A DNA stretch of 64,000 nt from Methanobrevibacter arboriphilus (GCF_019669925.1 NZ_AP019779.1:434001-498000); one strand, 5' to 3'. Positions 30,613-41,180 are shown, numbered from the stretch's first letter. Program-made: numbers and translations. Notes: generated from the letters alone by a model not told the origin.

Positions 30613-31740
30613 TTAAATTATATCAGCTTCAATTGTTTCAACTCCCCCACCCATAACATATTTCAATTTAACCGATAATGTTAATTCATTTAAATTATCA
30701 TTACTAAAAATATTATTATAATTATTAACCTCACTACTATTAGTATTAGTATTAGTATTACTATTAGTATTATTAATATTATTATTAGTATTACTATTAA
30801 TGATACTATTAATATTATTGTTCTTATTATTATTCTTATTATTAATATCACTATTAATACTATTATTAAAATTATTATTGATATTATTCTTAGATATATT
30901 ATAACTAGATGATAAAGGAATTAAAATAGGAGGATTTAGCATAGGAGTAGGACCACAAATAATATTCTCATTTATTATAGTAAAAGTCGTTATCTTAATA
31001 CCATTAAATTTAAAATTATTAAAATTATTAAAGTTATTAAAGTTATTAGAGTCACTAAGATTATTATCAAACTCATTAATCGATATATCAGTTGTATCAT
31101 TAATTTTATCAAATTTAAAATTAATAATTGTCTCAAATTCAGGTATAATCTCATCTAAAAAATCAATGCAAGAAAATATAACATAGTCTCCTAAAACTTT
31201 ATAATCAGGCTTTTTGCCATGAAAATCCTCGTCCTCATAATGTGTGTAACTTTTCTCCATATAAACAGGTTCAGCAATATTAATAATTCCCTGAGGAATA
31301 ATTTTTCCATTATTTTTAAGATATTTACGAACATTGTTTAAAACTGGAACTTCTTCTTCATCAATTAAAGCAGTATCTAACATTTCACAAATTATTAAAT
31401 CTGCAGACTCTGTAAATTCAAATAAAGATGCATCAGCACTTATAAAATTAACATTATCAATATTATTTTCTTTAAAAGTTTTTTTAGCACATTGAATAGA
31501 TTTATCATCATTATCTATAGCTAAAACACTTTTAGAATATTTTGAAGCAAAATAAGAAAGAACACCAGAACCACAACCCAAATCAAATACAGTAGAAATT
31601 TTTTTATCATTGTCTTGAATTTTATTATTTCCATTACTAAGAATGGATTTATAATAATCATTAATCCCTTCATAAAAAACTGACAATCTATCAATATCCT
31701 TAATTAGATTAGAATGATAAGGAGTTGTATAAAATTTCAT
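30613..31740 (-). CDS. SAM-dependent methyltransferase with two Asn-rich insertions
   Basis: The 375-aa protein has a clear class I methyltransferase core: VFDLGCGSGVLSYFASK (motif I, about 51-67), VLAIDNDDKSI (motif II), FISADASLF, and a CEMLDTALIDEEEVPVL block reminiscent of the double-E region of protein arginine methyltransferases. The C-terminal half resembles the beta-barrel of PRMT-like proteins but is interrupted by Asn-rich stretches at about 216-245 (repeating NNF) and 267-345. The last residues (LTLSVKLKYVMGGGVETIEADII) return to an ordered pattern. The substrate is unknown; a protein or RNA target is equally possible. No ribosome site precedes the ATG. It lies between nikR and hycI. 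Confidence 0.75.
   Translation of the reverse strand: MKFYTTPYHSNLIKDIDRLSVFYEGINDYYKSILSNGNNKIQDNDKKISTVFDLGCGSGVLSYFASKYSKSVLAIDNDDKSIQCAKKTFKENNIDNVNFISADASLFEFTESADLIICEMLDTALIDEEEVPVLNNVRKYLKNNGKIIPQGIINIAEPVYMEKSYTHYEDEDFHGKKPDYKVLGDYVIFSCIDFLDEIIPEFETIINFKFDKINDTTDISINEFDNNLSDSNNFNNFNNFNNFKFNGIKITTFTIINENIICGPTPMLNPPILIPLSSSYNISKNNINNNFNNSINSDINNKNNNKNNNINSIINSNTNNNINNTNSNTNTNTNSSEVNNYNNIFSNDNLNELTLSVKLKYVMGGGVETIEADII
30730..30890 (-). repeat. Asn-coding triplet/hexamer repeat in the methyltransferase gene
   Basis: ATTAGT hexamers and ATT triplets (plus strand) encode Asn-rich residues of the second insertion. Composition matches the repeats at 5091-5241 and 25976-26058. Confidence 0.8.
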
Positions 31741-31995
31741 GTAATTAATGTATAATTACTAATTAATATAATTTAATAATAAATTTAGAATTGGATAATT
31801 AAAGTTAACTAATTAAAATTAACTAATTAGAATTAAACAATATAAATAATAAAACTAAAAAAATAGTAAAACTAAAAAAATAATTAAAAAATAGTATAAT
31901 TAAAAATAGATAATTAAAAAATAGTATGATTAAAAATAAATATTAATAATAAAACTAAATAAAAAATAAAAATTAAATAAAACAAATATAATTAA

Positions 31996-32412
31996 TCAGT
32001 CTGGATCGAAAGATTCACCATTAGCTGTACTAGTGAGTTTTACATGATCGACTCCTTTAAGTCTCATCATTTTTTCTGTTAACTCCCTAATACTATTAAC
32101 ATCTCCATTAACAACAATAACTTCCATACAATACTTAGAAGTCATGTGTATATGCATACTAGTGTTAATTTCATCCCTATAATCATGCTGGATTTCAGCT
32201 AAGCTTTCCATAACTCCAGTATAATAATGATCATATATAACAGTAATAACACCAATTCTGTTTCCTTCCATTTCATTCATCCATTGATATCTTACTATAT
32301 AATCTTTTAAAGCATCTCGAATACCTTTTGAACGAGATTGGTAACCTCTGTCTTTTAAGACTTCATCAAAATCGGCGAGTAATTTTTTTGGTAAAGACAT
32401 ACTTATTCTCAT
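31996..32412 (-). CDS. nikR: Nickel-responsive regulator NikR
   Basis: This ribbon-helix-helix regulator binds DNA when loaded with nickel. Residues 1-45 form the RHH domain (MRISMSLPKKLLADFDEVL, RSKGIRDALKDYI). The C-terminal ACT-like domain supplies the nickel ligands His76, His87, His89 and Cys95, the same numbering as E. coli NikR when translation starts at this ATG. An ATG lies directly before this one and another six codons further up; they cannot be excluded, but the numbering and homologue ends favour this start. It follows a 975-bp empty region. Likely targets are nickel uptake genes, and possibly hydrogenase genes, elsewhere. hycI, a nickel-enzyme maturation gene, is two genes downstream. 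Confidence 0.92.
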   Translation of the reverse strand: MRISMSLPKKLLADFDEVLKDRGYQSRSKGIRDALKDYIVRYQWMNEMEGNRIGVITVIYDHYYTGVMESLAEIQHDYRDEINTSMHIHMTSKYCMEVIVVNGDVNSIRELTEKMMRLKGVDHVKLTSTANGESFDPD

Positions 32413-33387
32413 CATTTTTAAAACCTTCCTCATATTTCATCATTTACATATAAGTATATTATAAAACCTATATATAAACATAATATATACTATATATACT
32501 TTCATATATTTATAAGCACCCTAAATAAAATTATAGATAAATAAATATAATTTTATAATAGTAAACATTTATTATTTTTAATATAACCTAGTTTATATTT
32601 TACCATAAGAACCTAAAAAATAAAAACAACGAATAGTTCTATATAGGATAATATATTGAAATACTCTCATTTATTATATTTAAAAACTTTAAATGAAACA
32701 CTCTTAAATAAGATATTCTAAATAAATTAATTATATCTAAATAAAATAATTATATTTAAAATATATTTAAAACATCTTAAAAAGGATACTAAATATCAAA
32801 TATTTCACGAAAAAATATTTTAGTCAAAGTACTCAATAATACTATTTAAAGTAATTTTGAATAAACTTATTGTAATATATCAAAATTAAATCAATTTATA
32901 TATACTATTTTTTATAGAGAATTTAGTAGAAATTTATTATTTTTAGATTTATTTCTATTAGTACCCTATATTATAGTAGTACTTTATAATATATAAATAT
33001 TATTAAAATTATTATCCACTATAAATATCTTTCTAATCTAACATAAATTTTTCTAAAATTAAAAAATAAATCAACATAGAATAATTAACAATAGAAACAA
33101 TAATATATATTCATTAACAAATTAAAAGTAAATAATAAAATATTTTCCAATTCTAATAATAAATACAAACAAAATTAAAATAACAATCTGAAAATGCTAT
33201 AAGTAAATAAAGATAAATATTATTAATAATATAAAAAATCTAATAAAATAGTATTAATAATCAGTGAAATAGTATAAATTTATTATACAAAATTTAGTAT
33301 AATTAATAAAAAATTAAATATATTATAAAAAATTAGATATAGCATAAATAATATAATTATAACTAACAGAATAAAAAAAGGTAGAGC
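32413..33387. other. Long nikR upstream region without a gene
   Basis: This 975 bp lies between divergent nikR and the CBS gene. AAGTATAT (32448) and ATATACTT (near 32502) form a loose inverted repeat 40-90 bp upstream of nikR, possibly promoter or operator. Otherwise only AT-rich DNA with 'aaataataat' repeats; no open frame with a ribosome site was found. Confidence 0.4.
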
Positions 33388-33798
33388 ATGAAAATTAAAG
33401 ATGTAATGAACCAAGAAGTAATATCAGTAAACGAACAAACAAGCCCCATTGAAGCTTTTGAAAAAATGTATAGAAATGGAGTTAGAAGACTTTTCGTTAT
33501 AGATGATAATGGAACTCCAAAAGGGGTTGTTTCTTATAGTGACTTAATAGGAGTTTTAAACAAATTAAGTGACTTAAATAAAGAAAATAATCAAGAAAAA
33601 ATTAAAAACATAATGACAACTAATATTATGACTGTAAATTCTGAAGAAGATATAAAAAATGCAGCTAACTTAATGTTAAGAGCGGATGTATCTGGACTTC
33701 TTGTAATAAAAGCTAAAAAACCAGTGGGAGTTATTACAAAAACAGATATATGTAGGTTAGTAGCTGCAAATTTACTTATTCCAAAAAATGATGATTAA
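33388..33798 (+). CDS. CBS-domain pair protein
   Basis: This 136-aa protein consists of little more than two CBS domains: MNQEVISVNEQTSPIEAFEKMYRNGVRRLFVID (about 6-38) and IMTTNIMTVNSEEDIKNAANLMLRADVSGLLVI (about 72-104), each ending with a GVVSYSDL or GVITKTDI strand. Such proteins sense adenosine nucleotides or SAM and act as regulatory modules. What it controls is unknown. The start has GGTAGAG close upstream. Next to it on the same strand, 48 bp downstream, is an unknown two-domain protein, so the two may form an operon. Confidence 0.88.
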   Translation: MKIKDVMNQEVISVNEQTSPIEAFEKMYRNGVRRLFVIDDNGTPKGVVSYSDLIGVLNKLSDLNKENNQEKIKNIMTTNIMTVNSEEDIKNAANLMLRADVSGLLVIKAKKPVGVITKTDICRLVAANLLIPKNDD

Positions 33799-33846
33799 AA
33801 AGAAATTTGAACTTAAATACAAGGAAAATAAATAAGGAAAATATAT

Positions 33847-34311
33847 ATGATAACAATAACAAAAAAAGAGGAAATTGTATTTAATCAAATAAAAATATTC
33901 CATTTAGAATATGATGATGGAATACCTGAAAATCTAATAAAAATGGAACTTGGAATATATGAACATGAATTAAGAGAGATTTTAAAAGAATTAAATAATA
34001 AGAATCTTATAGAATATAAAGAAAAGAAAATAAAGCTAGCAGATTTTGATAAGAGTATAAATGCAGTAGACTCTAGACAAGAAGTGATTAAAGCAGATTT
34101 AGATGTTAAAGAACAAAAATCTCTTGAAATCATAGAAAAGTTAGCTGATCAAGATAGAACAATCTCTAAATATATTTTAGAAGGTAATTTGTTATATGGT
34201 GATCTAAAGTTAAGTAACTTCAGAATGTATCATATAATATTATCTCTTGAAAACAAAGGCATAATAAAACCAATAAACAAATCAGATGGAGAATATTATT
34301 TATTAATATGA
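33847..34311 (+). CDS. Unknown 154-aa protein, winged-helix-like
   Basis: I do not recognise this gene. The 154-aa protein shows two similar helical halves: residues 1-65 (NQIKIFHLEYDDGIPENLIKMELGIYEHELREILKELNNKNLIEYKEKKIKLAD) and 90-154 (SLEIIEKLADQDRTISKYILEGNLLYGDLKLSNFRMYHIILSLENKGIIKPI...YYLLI). Each resembles a helix-helix-helix-wing arrangement, as in winged-helix DNA-binding domains. No metal or catalytic motif was seen. It may be cotranscribed with the CBS-domain gene and lies upstream of (convergent with) pheS. A regulatory function is only a guess. Confidence 0.65.
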   Translation: MITITKKEEIVFNQIKIFHLEYDDGIPENLIKMELGIYEHELREILKELNNKNLIEYKEKKIKLADFDKSINAVDSRQEVIKADLDVKEQKSLEIIEKLADQDRTISKYILEGNLLYGDLKLSNFRMYHIILSLENKGIIKPINKSDGEYYLLI

Positions 34312-34509
34312 ATAATACTTTCTATAATAATCAGACAAAATAAGAGATAAAATAAGTATATTATTAAAGAAAATAAGAATTTTAATAAAATAAAAATTTT
34401 AAATAATATTAAATAATTTCTAAAATATTATTTAAAATTATTTAACATATCTTTATATTTAACCTATTTTCATCCTCATCTAATTCTATCCCTAATCTAC
34501 TTCTATTCC

Positions 34510-36063
34510 CTAATCTAATTTTATCCCATTATCAACTGGAATTTCTCTTAACCATTTGATATCACTCTTATAAAGCATTCTAATATCACTTATATCATAT
34601 CGAATCATAGCTAATCTCTCAATTCCAAGTCCAAATGCAAGTACAGGAACATCAATACCTAAGGGTTCTAAAACTTCTGGTCTAAACATTCCAGAACCTC
34701 CAAGTTCTATCCAACTTTCTTTTTCTTCAAGATAAACTTCACATTCAGTTGACAAATATGTGTAAGGGAAATAAGCAGGTCTAAATCTAACTTCAAAACC
34801 TAATTTTTTATAAAATTCTTTTAAAGTTCCAAGAAGATTTTGATAGCTAATTCCATCTGCAGCAACAATACCTTCAACTTGATGAAACTCAGGTAAATGT
34901 TTATAAGTAATTGTTTCTCTCCTAAATACCCTTCCAACAGAAAACATTTTTAATGGAGGTTTATTTTCTTCTAAAAACCTTGTTGATATTCCAGTAGTGT
35001 GAGTCCTTAAAACTGACTGTTCTGCAATTTCTTTACTCCAATTATAATTCCATCCCTCAGAACCAGTATTTCCACCATTTTCATGAGTTTTAGCTACAGA
35101 TTCAACTAAAACCTCATCAGGAAGATTACAGCTAATAGGGTTTTTAACATAGAAAGTATCCTGCATCTCACGAGCAGCATGATCTTGAGGTTGGAATAAA
35201 GAATCAAAATTCCAAAAAGCAGATTCCAAAATACATCCATTAGATTCAGAAAAACCAAGATTTAAAAATATTTCACGGATCTCTTCAATAATCATTCTAA
35301 GAGGATGACCTTTACCAGGGAAAACTTCAGGATATTCAGCATTAATATCATAAGGACGATATTTTAAGTTTTTCCATTCCCCAGTTTTAATTTGCTCTGA
35401 TGTTAATTGAGTAGCTTCCTCTTGAATAGTTATTCCTCTATTTAATATTTTTAAACCTTTTTCAAGAATTTTAAAAATGTGTTCTGTTTGTTTTTCCACT
35501 TCAATTAGATTTTTTCTATCATTTAGTTGTTTTAATCCTTCAAGTAAATCTTCATCAAAATCAGAGATAGAGACTACTGAATCAATAGACTTCAATAAGT
35601 ATTTCAATAAAAGTTCATCATTGCCTTTTTTATCCTTAAATTCAGCACCAAAATCAGTTAATTTCACTGTACCTTTATCAATTTTAGCCCATTTTTTACG
35701 AACTAGCCATCCAATAACAATTTTTATCTCATAATTTTCAATACTAGTGGATGTAGCTAAATCCTTCATAGATAACTCTTTTTCATCTATTAAAACATTT
35801 AAAACCCTTCTTTCTGGGAGACCAATTTCAGCGTATTTTTTGCCAACATCAGTCAATTTAATAGATTCAGTTACAGATTTTTCCACTTCAATAATATCTT
35901 TTGAAGCAAGTGAACCAGCTGCACTCATAACTGATTTAATATCCATAGAATTGATTTTAGCTATTTCTTCAGGAGTATAATTCTCATTTTCTTTAAGAGA
36001 TTTCAATAGCTTTTTTTCGTATATATGTAGTTCATCAATAATCTTAGTAATGTCTTCACACAT
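34510..36063 (-). CDS. pheS: Phenylalanyl-tRNA synthetase alpha subunit
   Basis: This is the catalytic alpha subunit charging tRNA(Phe). The 517-aa length and the N-terminal winged-helix repeats (about 1-170) are of the archaeal/eukaryotic type. Class II motifs are present: [36 protein letters not shown], the [10 protein letters not shown] and [19 protein letters not shown] motif 2 region, and [15 protein letters not shown] with [20 protein letters not shown] (motif 3). AGGTG precedes the ATG by five bases. pheT is not in the window. Archaeal pheS and pheT are often unlinked. Confidence 0.97.
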   Translation of the reverse strand: MCEDITKIIDELHIYEKKLLKSLKENENYTPEEIAKINSMDIKSVMSAAGSLASKDIIEVEKSVTESIKLTDVGKKYAEIGLPERRVLNVLIDEKELSMKDLATSTSIENYEIKIVIGWLVRKKWAKIDKGTVKLTDFGAEFKDKKGNDELLLKYLLKSIDSVVSISDFDEDLLEGLKQLNDRKNLIEVEKQTEHIFKILEKGLKILNRGITIQEEATQLTSEQIKTGEWKNLKYRPYDINAEYPEVFPGKGHPLRMIIEEIREIFLNLGFSESNGCILESAFWNFDSLFQPQDHAAREMQDTFYVKNPISCNLPDEVLVESVAKTHENGGNTGSEGWNYNWSKEIAEQSVLRTHTTGISTRFLEENKPPLKMFSVGRVFRRETITYKHLPEFHQVEGIVAADGISYQNLLGTLKEFYKKLGFEVRFRPAYFPYTYLSTECEVYLEEKESWIELGGSGMFRPEVLEPLGIDVPVLAFGLGIERLAMIRYDISDIRMLYKSDIKWLREIPVDNGIKLD

Positions 36064-36336
36064 CTAAACACCTAAAAAAAATATAAAAGGAATAATAAAA
36101 TTAATTATAATTATAGTAGTGATTATAATTATTATTATCATGATAATAATAGTAATATTAATTTATTGATATAATGAGTATTAATAAAATAACATAAATA
36201 ATTATGTTTCTATTAGTATAAATATTAATTGTAATAAAAATATTTGATGAAAAAATATTTGATGAAAATATAAAAATAGTATTATAAATGATATCACAAA
36301 AAAATATCACAAAAAATTAAGATTTATTTAAAAATA

Positions 36337-37338
36337 TTAAAATTTATTTAAAAAATCTTTCAGCTCATTTTCTATCTTAATTATTTCATTAACTCCAAGA
36401 TGACCAAAAATAGAATCATATATGACTAATTTTGAGTTTTTAATCATTTTAGACATAGGAATTGCATCAAGAGTCGGAGGAAATAGTTGATCTTGATTAA
36501 TAGCTACAATCAATGTTTTAGCTATTATCTTAGATAAGTCTTTTTCAATATTATAATTAGAAGTAGCATCACCTCTTAAAATAATATCATTTCCATCATA
36601 TCCTTTAAAATTATCTTTAAGACTATTTAGCTCTTTATTTATCATATTAATATCATTATTCCTATAATATTCAGCTGAGAACCCAAAAGGATAAAATAAT
36701 TGATTAGCTATACCAACAGATTTTAGAGGTTCTTTATAATCACCATTATTATAATTAGAATCACTTTTAACTATCTGATTAATTAAAGAGAATAAAATAT
36801 AATTGTTTCCTGAAATTTTATAGCTATTAACTAAAGATATAATAAAATCCATATAAGATGGATACAAAGTACCCCACATAAGAGCTTCAGAACCTCCCAT
36901 TGAATTTCCAATTAGCCCTTTAACATGTTTAACATTAAATTCAGAGTTTAAAAATTCTTTTTGAAAGTTAATCATATCATTTATGTTGTATCTTGGAAAT
37001 TTACTTCCTAATCCAGAAATAGAAGGAGAAAATGAATTTGGAGAACCTAAAGCTGTAATAGATATTATGAAATATTTATTAGTATCTAAAACTTTTCCTT
37101 CACCAATAACTTCATGAATATGTTTAATTGAAAGACAATTTTCACCTAAACCATGAAAATATACAATAGCATTAATGATCTCATCATTATCATTAATAAT
37201 CTTATTTCCAATAGTTAAATACTCAACAGTAAGATTATCTAAAATTTCTCCAGAAGAAAATTCAAAACTTTTTAAAGTTGAATATTTAACATCTAAACTT
37301 TTTTCAAATTTAAGTAAATTTTCATTAATTTCAGCCAT
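36337..37338 (-). CDS. MetX-like alpha/beta hydrolase
   Basis: This 333-aa alpha/beta-hydrolase is related to homoserine O-acetyltransferase. The nucleophile elbow is GNSMGG (about residue 143), with an Asp near QDQLFPP (about 283) and a His in FGHLGVNE (about 319), giving a complete Ser-Asp-His triad. The N-terminal LTVEYLTIGN...IVYFHGLGENCLSI provides the oxyanion-hole region. It is shorter than typical MetX (about 370-490 aa) and lacks some acetyltransferase-specific residues that I could not verify, so it may be an esterase or acyltransferase of other specificity. AAGGTTTTTTATG marks the start. Monocistronic. Confidence 0.75.
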   Translation of the reverse strand: MAEINENLLKFEKSLDVKYSTLKSFEFSSGEILDNLTVEYLTIGNKIINDNDEIINAIVYFHGLGENCLSIKHIHEVIGEGKVLDTNKYFIISITALGSPNSFSPSISGLGSKFPRYNINDMINFQKEFLNSEFNVKHVKGLIGNSMGGSEALMWGTLYPSYMDFIISLVNSYKISGNNYILFSLINQIVKSDSNYNNGDYKEPLKSVGIANQLFYPFGFSAEYYRNNDINMINKELNSLKDNFKGYDGNDIILRGDATSNYNIEKDLSKIIAKTLIVAINQDQLFPPTLDAIPMSKMIKNSKLVIYDSIFGHLGVNEIIKIENELKDFLNKF

Positions 37339-37464
37339 AAAAAACCTTCTGATAATAAAATACCATTTAATAATATATTTGATAATAAAGTACTTTTTGA
37401 TAATATAATATCTTAATAATAGCTTTTGATAATATATTTTGATAATAAAATTTCTAATAAAAAG

Positions 37465-38394
37465 CTAATAATAATCAGATAAAAGACTAACCATAATAGA
37501 TGAAGCAGTTAAATCAGCAGTAGTTCCTGGATTTAATTTATTTTCAAATAAAAAATCATCAAAATCTTTAATTTTTTTATTAAATGTATTTAAGTCCCCA
37601 TCGATATCCATTGAATCTAAAACTTCTCTAGCTAAATTAGATACTTCTAATGCTTTTTCATCCCCATACTTTCTTGAGATTAAAGTATCCGGAACTTCAG
37701 ATAAAATTGTTAAAAACGTAGTTATAGTAGCTAAATTAGTTGAATACTCTTTATTTAATTTTGAAAATATTGGATAACCAATATCAAAAGTAACTGGCAT
37801 TTTATTTGTTAATTCTTTTGCTAAGCTATCCCAAGATGAAGAAATATTTAAAACATCGAAAATATTTAAATTATTTTCAATAAGCTCTTTTGTAGCATCA
37901 TCACTTGTAACACTAAACTCATCAGTATCACCCATTCCACCAGCATCAGCTATCCCAATAGCTTCATAAAGAGCAATAGTATCAATAACACTAGAATTAA
38001 TAATGATATTATGAATATTTTCTCTTAATTCATCAATAGTATTACTAATAGATGCAGAAATAGCAATTGGAGTAAGTAACATTATAATACCTAAATTAGT
38101 ATTGTTAGCTATCCATTTATCTGTTTCTTTAACAGCATTAAGAATATATTTTCCAATATTCGCCTCTTTAAAAGATATAGAATTATTAATCTCACTTCCA
38201 AAAGATGCAGCTTCACGAATAGTATCTCCAATTACAATTCCACTGATAATAAAATCTTCAAAAACCATATCATGAAAATCACGATTTCTATGGACATTAC
38301 CAGGTTTTGGATAACCACTAACTTCAAGAACAGATGATATTTGAGCTATTTTAGCTATTAACTCAGGATTAATATTATTAATACTATTATCCAT
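37465..38394 (-). CDS. CitG/MdcB-like triphosphoribosyl-dephospho-CoA synthase family
   Basis: This 309-aa protein carries the CitG-type opening VSGYPKPGNVHRNRDFHDMVFEDFIISG (about 35-60) and the GIADAGGMGDTDEFSV block near residue 160. In bacteria the family makes the citrate lyase or malonate decarboxylase cofactor. In methanogens the family is widespread without those enzymes, so the true reaction is not known. The upstream TTG start falls on the ribosome site (TTGGAG); the ATG six bases after that site is used instead. The first 15 residues are Asn-rich. It lies between hemB and the MetX-like gene. Confidence 0.8.
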   Translation of the reverse strand: MDNSINNINPELIAKIAQISSVLEVSGYPKPGNVHRNRDFHDMVFEDFIISGIVIGDTIREAASFGSEINNSISFKEANIGKYILNAVKETDKWIANNTNLGIIMLLTPIAISASISNTIDELRENIHNIIINSSVIDTIALYEAIGIADAGGMGDTDEFSVTSDDATKELIENNLNIFDVLNISSSWDSLAKELTNKMPVTFDIGYPIFSKLNKEYSTNLATITTFLTILSEVPDTLISRKYGDEKALEVSNLAREVLDSMDIDGDLNTFNKKIKDFDDFLFENKLNPGTTADLTASSIMVSLLSDYY

Positions 38395-38504
38395 ATTATT
38401 AAACTCCAATATTTTATTGAACCCCTATTTTTAAACTCTTATGTTATTAAACTTTATATATTATAAAGCACTTATATCATTAAAAATCCACATAAAAAAA
38501 AAGA

Positions 38505-39539
38505 TTATAATTTATCTAAAACATAAGGAGCAAAATGAGTTAAAATCAAATCAGCCCCAGCTCGCTTTATAGAAAGTAAACTTTCAAAAATAGCACCTTC
38601 AGTTAAATAACCTGCTTCAATACCTGCTTTAATCATAGAATACTCACCACTTACATTATAAGCAGCTAATGGAAGATCAAACTCTTCTTTTAAAGATTTT
38701 ATAATATCTAAATATGCTAAGGCAGGTTTAACCATTAAAACATCAGCACCTTCAATTAAATCAAGTTCACTTTCACGAATAGCTTCTCTAGAATTAGCTG
38801 GATCCATTTGATAAGATTTCCTATCTCCACAACTTGGACTAGAACACACTGCTTCTCTAAAAGGAGCATAAAATGAAGAAGCATATTTAGCAGAATATGA
38901 CATGATAAGAGTATTTTCATGACCATTTTTATCAAGAATATCCCTTATAGCCATTACACGACCATCCATCATATCAGAAGGAGCCACAATGTCTGCTCCA
39001 GCTTCAGCATGTGATAAAGCTACTTCAGCTAAATAATCTAAAGTTTCATCATTTAAAATTTCAAAAGAATCAGAAGTATTGTCAGCAATATCATTACTAA
39101 CTCCATCAAAACCTTCATCAACAAATTCACTTAAAATACCACAATGTCCATGAGAAGTATACTGACATAAACAAACATCACTAATAACAATAAGATTAGT
39201 TTCCTCTTTAAATTTTCTAATAGCTTTTTGAACAATTCCATCATCTGAAAATGCAGGAGATCCAATTTCATCTTTTGTTTCTTCTAAAGGCATTCCAAAT
39301 ATTATTATTGATTTTAATCCTTTTTTTTCCAATGATTTTCCAAATTCAACTGCATCATCAATAGAGTATCTAAATTCATCAGGCATTGTAGAGATAGGTT
39401 CTTTTTTGCCATTTTCAAGCCCTTCTTTAACAAAAATAGGATAGATCAAATCTTCTTTATTAAGCTTTGTTTCTCTAAAAATATCTCGAATCTCAGGAGA
39501 TTTTCGAAGCCTTCTCATTCTTGTAATTGGAAAATTCAT
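38505..39539 (-). CDS. hemB: Porphobilinogen synthase (delta-aminolevulinate dehydratase)
   Basis: HemB condenses two molecules of 5-aminolevulinate to porphobilinogen, the second step of tetrapyrrole synthesis; in methanogens the product serves F430 and corrinoids. The 344-aa protein has the zinc-type active site (Cys123, Cys125, Cys133 in [12 protein letters not shown]) and the catalytic lysines in [13 protein letters not shown] and [12 protein letters not shown]. The product supports the corrinoid needed by the methanol methyltransferase genes at 47-52.7 kb. AGGTGAAATAAA precedes the ATG. The gene appears complete. Confidence 0.96.
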   Translation of the reverse strand: MNFPITRMRRLRKSPEIRDIFRETKLNKEDLIYPIFVKEGLENGKKEPISTMPDEFRYSIDDAVEFGKSLEKKGLKSIIIFGMPLEETKDEIGSPAFSDDGIVQKAIRKFKEETNLIVISDVCLCQYTSHGHCGILSEFVDEGFDGVSNDIADNTSDSFEILNDETLDYLAEVALSHAEAGADIVAPSDMMDGRVMAIRDILDKNGHENTLIMSYSAKYASSFYAPFREAVCSSPSCGDRKSYQMDPANSREAIRESELDLIEGADVLMVKPALAYLDIIKSLKEEFDLPLAAYNVSGEYSMIKAGIEAGYLTEGAIFESLLSIKRAGADLILTHFAPYVLDKL

Positions 39540-39764
39540 TTTATTTCACCTTTAAATAAAAATAAACATTAAATTATTGTGTTCGCATTTAATATTAGTA
39601 TTATAATATTATAATATAATATTAGAATATTAATAAAATTATATTATTTTAATAAATATATTAATGAATAATATTAATAAATAATATTATGTTAATAAAT
39701 GTTAATAAAATTAAGTAAATTTATTTAATATTAGTAAATTTATTTATATCGTTAACAATAAACA

Positions 39765-40505
39765 TTATATTTTAAATTCATTAAGTATTTTATCATTTAC
39801 ACCATAAGGCTTTTTTGAATAATATCTTTTAGCATGTTCAACAATCAAAGCATGATATTCTTGAAACATATTAACATCCCCTGAAAAATTAGTTTCAAAA
39901 AAGTTCTTGATTGACATATAACTATCATTTTCTTTAATATATCCTAAATAAGTAAAAATTCTTTTTGTATAAGCATCAACTTTAAATTCTTTCTGTTTAT
40001 GAGCAAAAAGGAGTATTGAATCGGCAGTTTCATTTCCAATACCTTTAACATTTAAAAGATCTTTTCTTGAAGGAATTTCATCTTCCTTATCTAAATCCTC
40101 TTTTAAATCAATATAAAAATTAGCTATATTTTTAAGATATTCTGTCTTTTGATTAACAAATCCAGCACATCTTATTGCATTTTTAAATGGTTCTTCATTA
40201 TTATTTGCAAATTCTAAAATAGAAAGAGGATCAAAATCAACTAGTTTGTTTAAATTATTTAATGCCTGTTCTACTGAAGGCCATGTAGTATTTTGAGTAA
40301 GAATTGAGCCAATAACTATCTCAAACTTTTGATTAGTATCTTTCGGAAAATCATAATCTTTAGGATGATAACCAGATATAGCTCCTGTTTTAGTAGGATT
40401 TACTCCATCATAGCCAATAAATGGCCACCAACCTTGATAAGAATAAGTTTTGAGCAGTTTATCAAATATTAAATTCAAATTATTTTTATATTTACTGTTA
40501 ATCAT
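39765..40505 (-). CDS. Endonuclease III-related HhH-GPD DNA glycosylase
   Basis: This 246-aa base-excision repair protein is of the HhH-GPD superfamily. The helix-hairpin-helix is LLNVKGIGNETADSILLFA (about 148-166), followed by the Gly-Pro/Asp region KVDAYTKRIFTYLGYI with the catalytic Asp. The lysine of bifunctional enzymes (Nth has K at the 'RKTA' position) is Glu here (NETA), and there is no C-terminal four-cysteine iron-sulfur loop. It is therefore probably a monofunctional glycosylase of the endonuclease III-related archaeal type. The substrate base is not predictable. GGTACA lies just before the ATG. Confidence 0.83.
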   Translation of the reverse strand: MINSKYKNNLNLIFDKLLKTYSYQGWWPFIGYDGVNPTKTGAISGYHPKDYDFPKDTNQKFEIVIGSILTQNTTWPSVEQALNNLNKLVDFDPLSILEFANNNEEPFKNAIRCAGFVNQKTEYLKNIANFYIDLKEDLDKEDEIPSRKDLLNVKGIGNETADSILLFAHKQKEFKVDAYTKRIFTYLGYIKENDSYMSIKNFFETNFSGDVNMFQEYHALIVEHAKRYYSKKPYGVNDKILNEFKI

Positions 40506-40782
40506 TGTACCTATTTCTATTATTAATATTATTAGTAGTATTCATCTTATTAATTATATTATTATAATAATAATATTATTATAATGATAAATATAAGTTA
40601 TTAAATAGTAAGAATACACTTCAATTTGCTCATTTTTAAAATTTTCACGATTTATTTCAGTAACAAAAATACATACATTAATTTTTTCAAATTTTATGAG
40701 ATAAAAATTTAAAATACTATCAATTATTTTCTCTTTTCATGTTTTCTTCCATAAAATCATGCATTAACAGAAAGATGAAAAA

Positions 40783-41169
40783 TTAATTTACCCTTAATAT
40801 TCCATCTACTTTGTCAAAATGGTCATCAAAGCTGTATATTTCACATATTCCTAAATCTTTCATTGCAATTATTGCTGTGCAGTCTGCTAATGATAAAATT
40901 CCATCATATTTAATAAATTCTTTCATTGCTCTATTTAGAAAATCTGGAGTTTTATAAATACGGTAATTGTCTTCTATATATTGGAAAATGGTTCTTCCAA
41001 CTTTTCCACCTTTACATTTCCCAATCATATTTAATGATTCTAAAATCATTGCTTCTGTGATAACCTTTTCTTCCTTTTCAAGATCCTCCACTAATAGTAA
41101 TGATTGATTATGCCATTGGTCTTTTTCCACCACCAGGGCAATTATTAAACAAGAATCTACAAAAATCAT
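40783..41169 (-). CDS. vapC: PIN-domain toxin of a VapBC-type pair
   Basis: This 128-aa PIN-domain ribonuclease is likely to cleave RNA when freed from its antitoxin. All acidic positions look intact: Asp5 in MIFVDSCL, Glu in ITEAMILESLN (about 53), Asp in LADCTAIIAMKD (about 95) and Asp in SFDDHFDKVDG (about 115). A TTG seven codons upstream is less likely than this ATG, which has GGAAGT eight bases before it. It lies 11 bp after the antitoxin gene. It is typical of mobile, accessory TA pairs; the neighbouring decayed KilA-N gene supports an accessory patch. Confidence 0.85.
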   Translation of the reverse strand: MIFVDSCLIIALVVEKDQWHNQSLLLVEDLEKEEKVITEAMILESLNMIGKCKGGKVGRTIFQYIEDNYRIYKTPDFLNRAMKEFIKYDGILSLADCTAIIAMKDLGICEIYSFDDHFDKVDGILRVN

Positions 41170-41180
41170 AATATAACTTC

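Noticed and set aside
36238-36268. Repeated ATATTTGATGAAAA as box C of an sRNA
   Set aside because: No D or D' boxes or terminal stem are present nearby.
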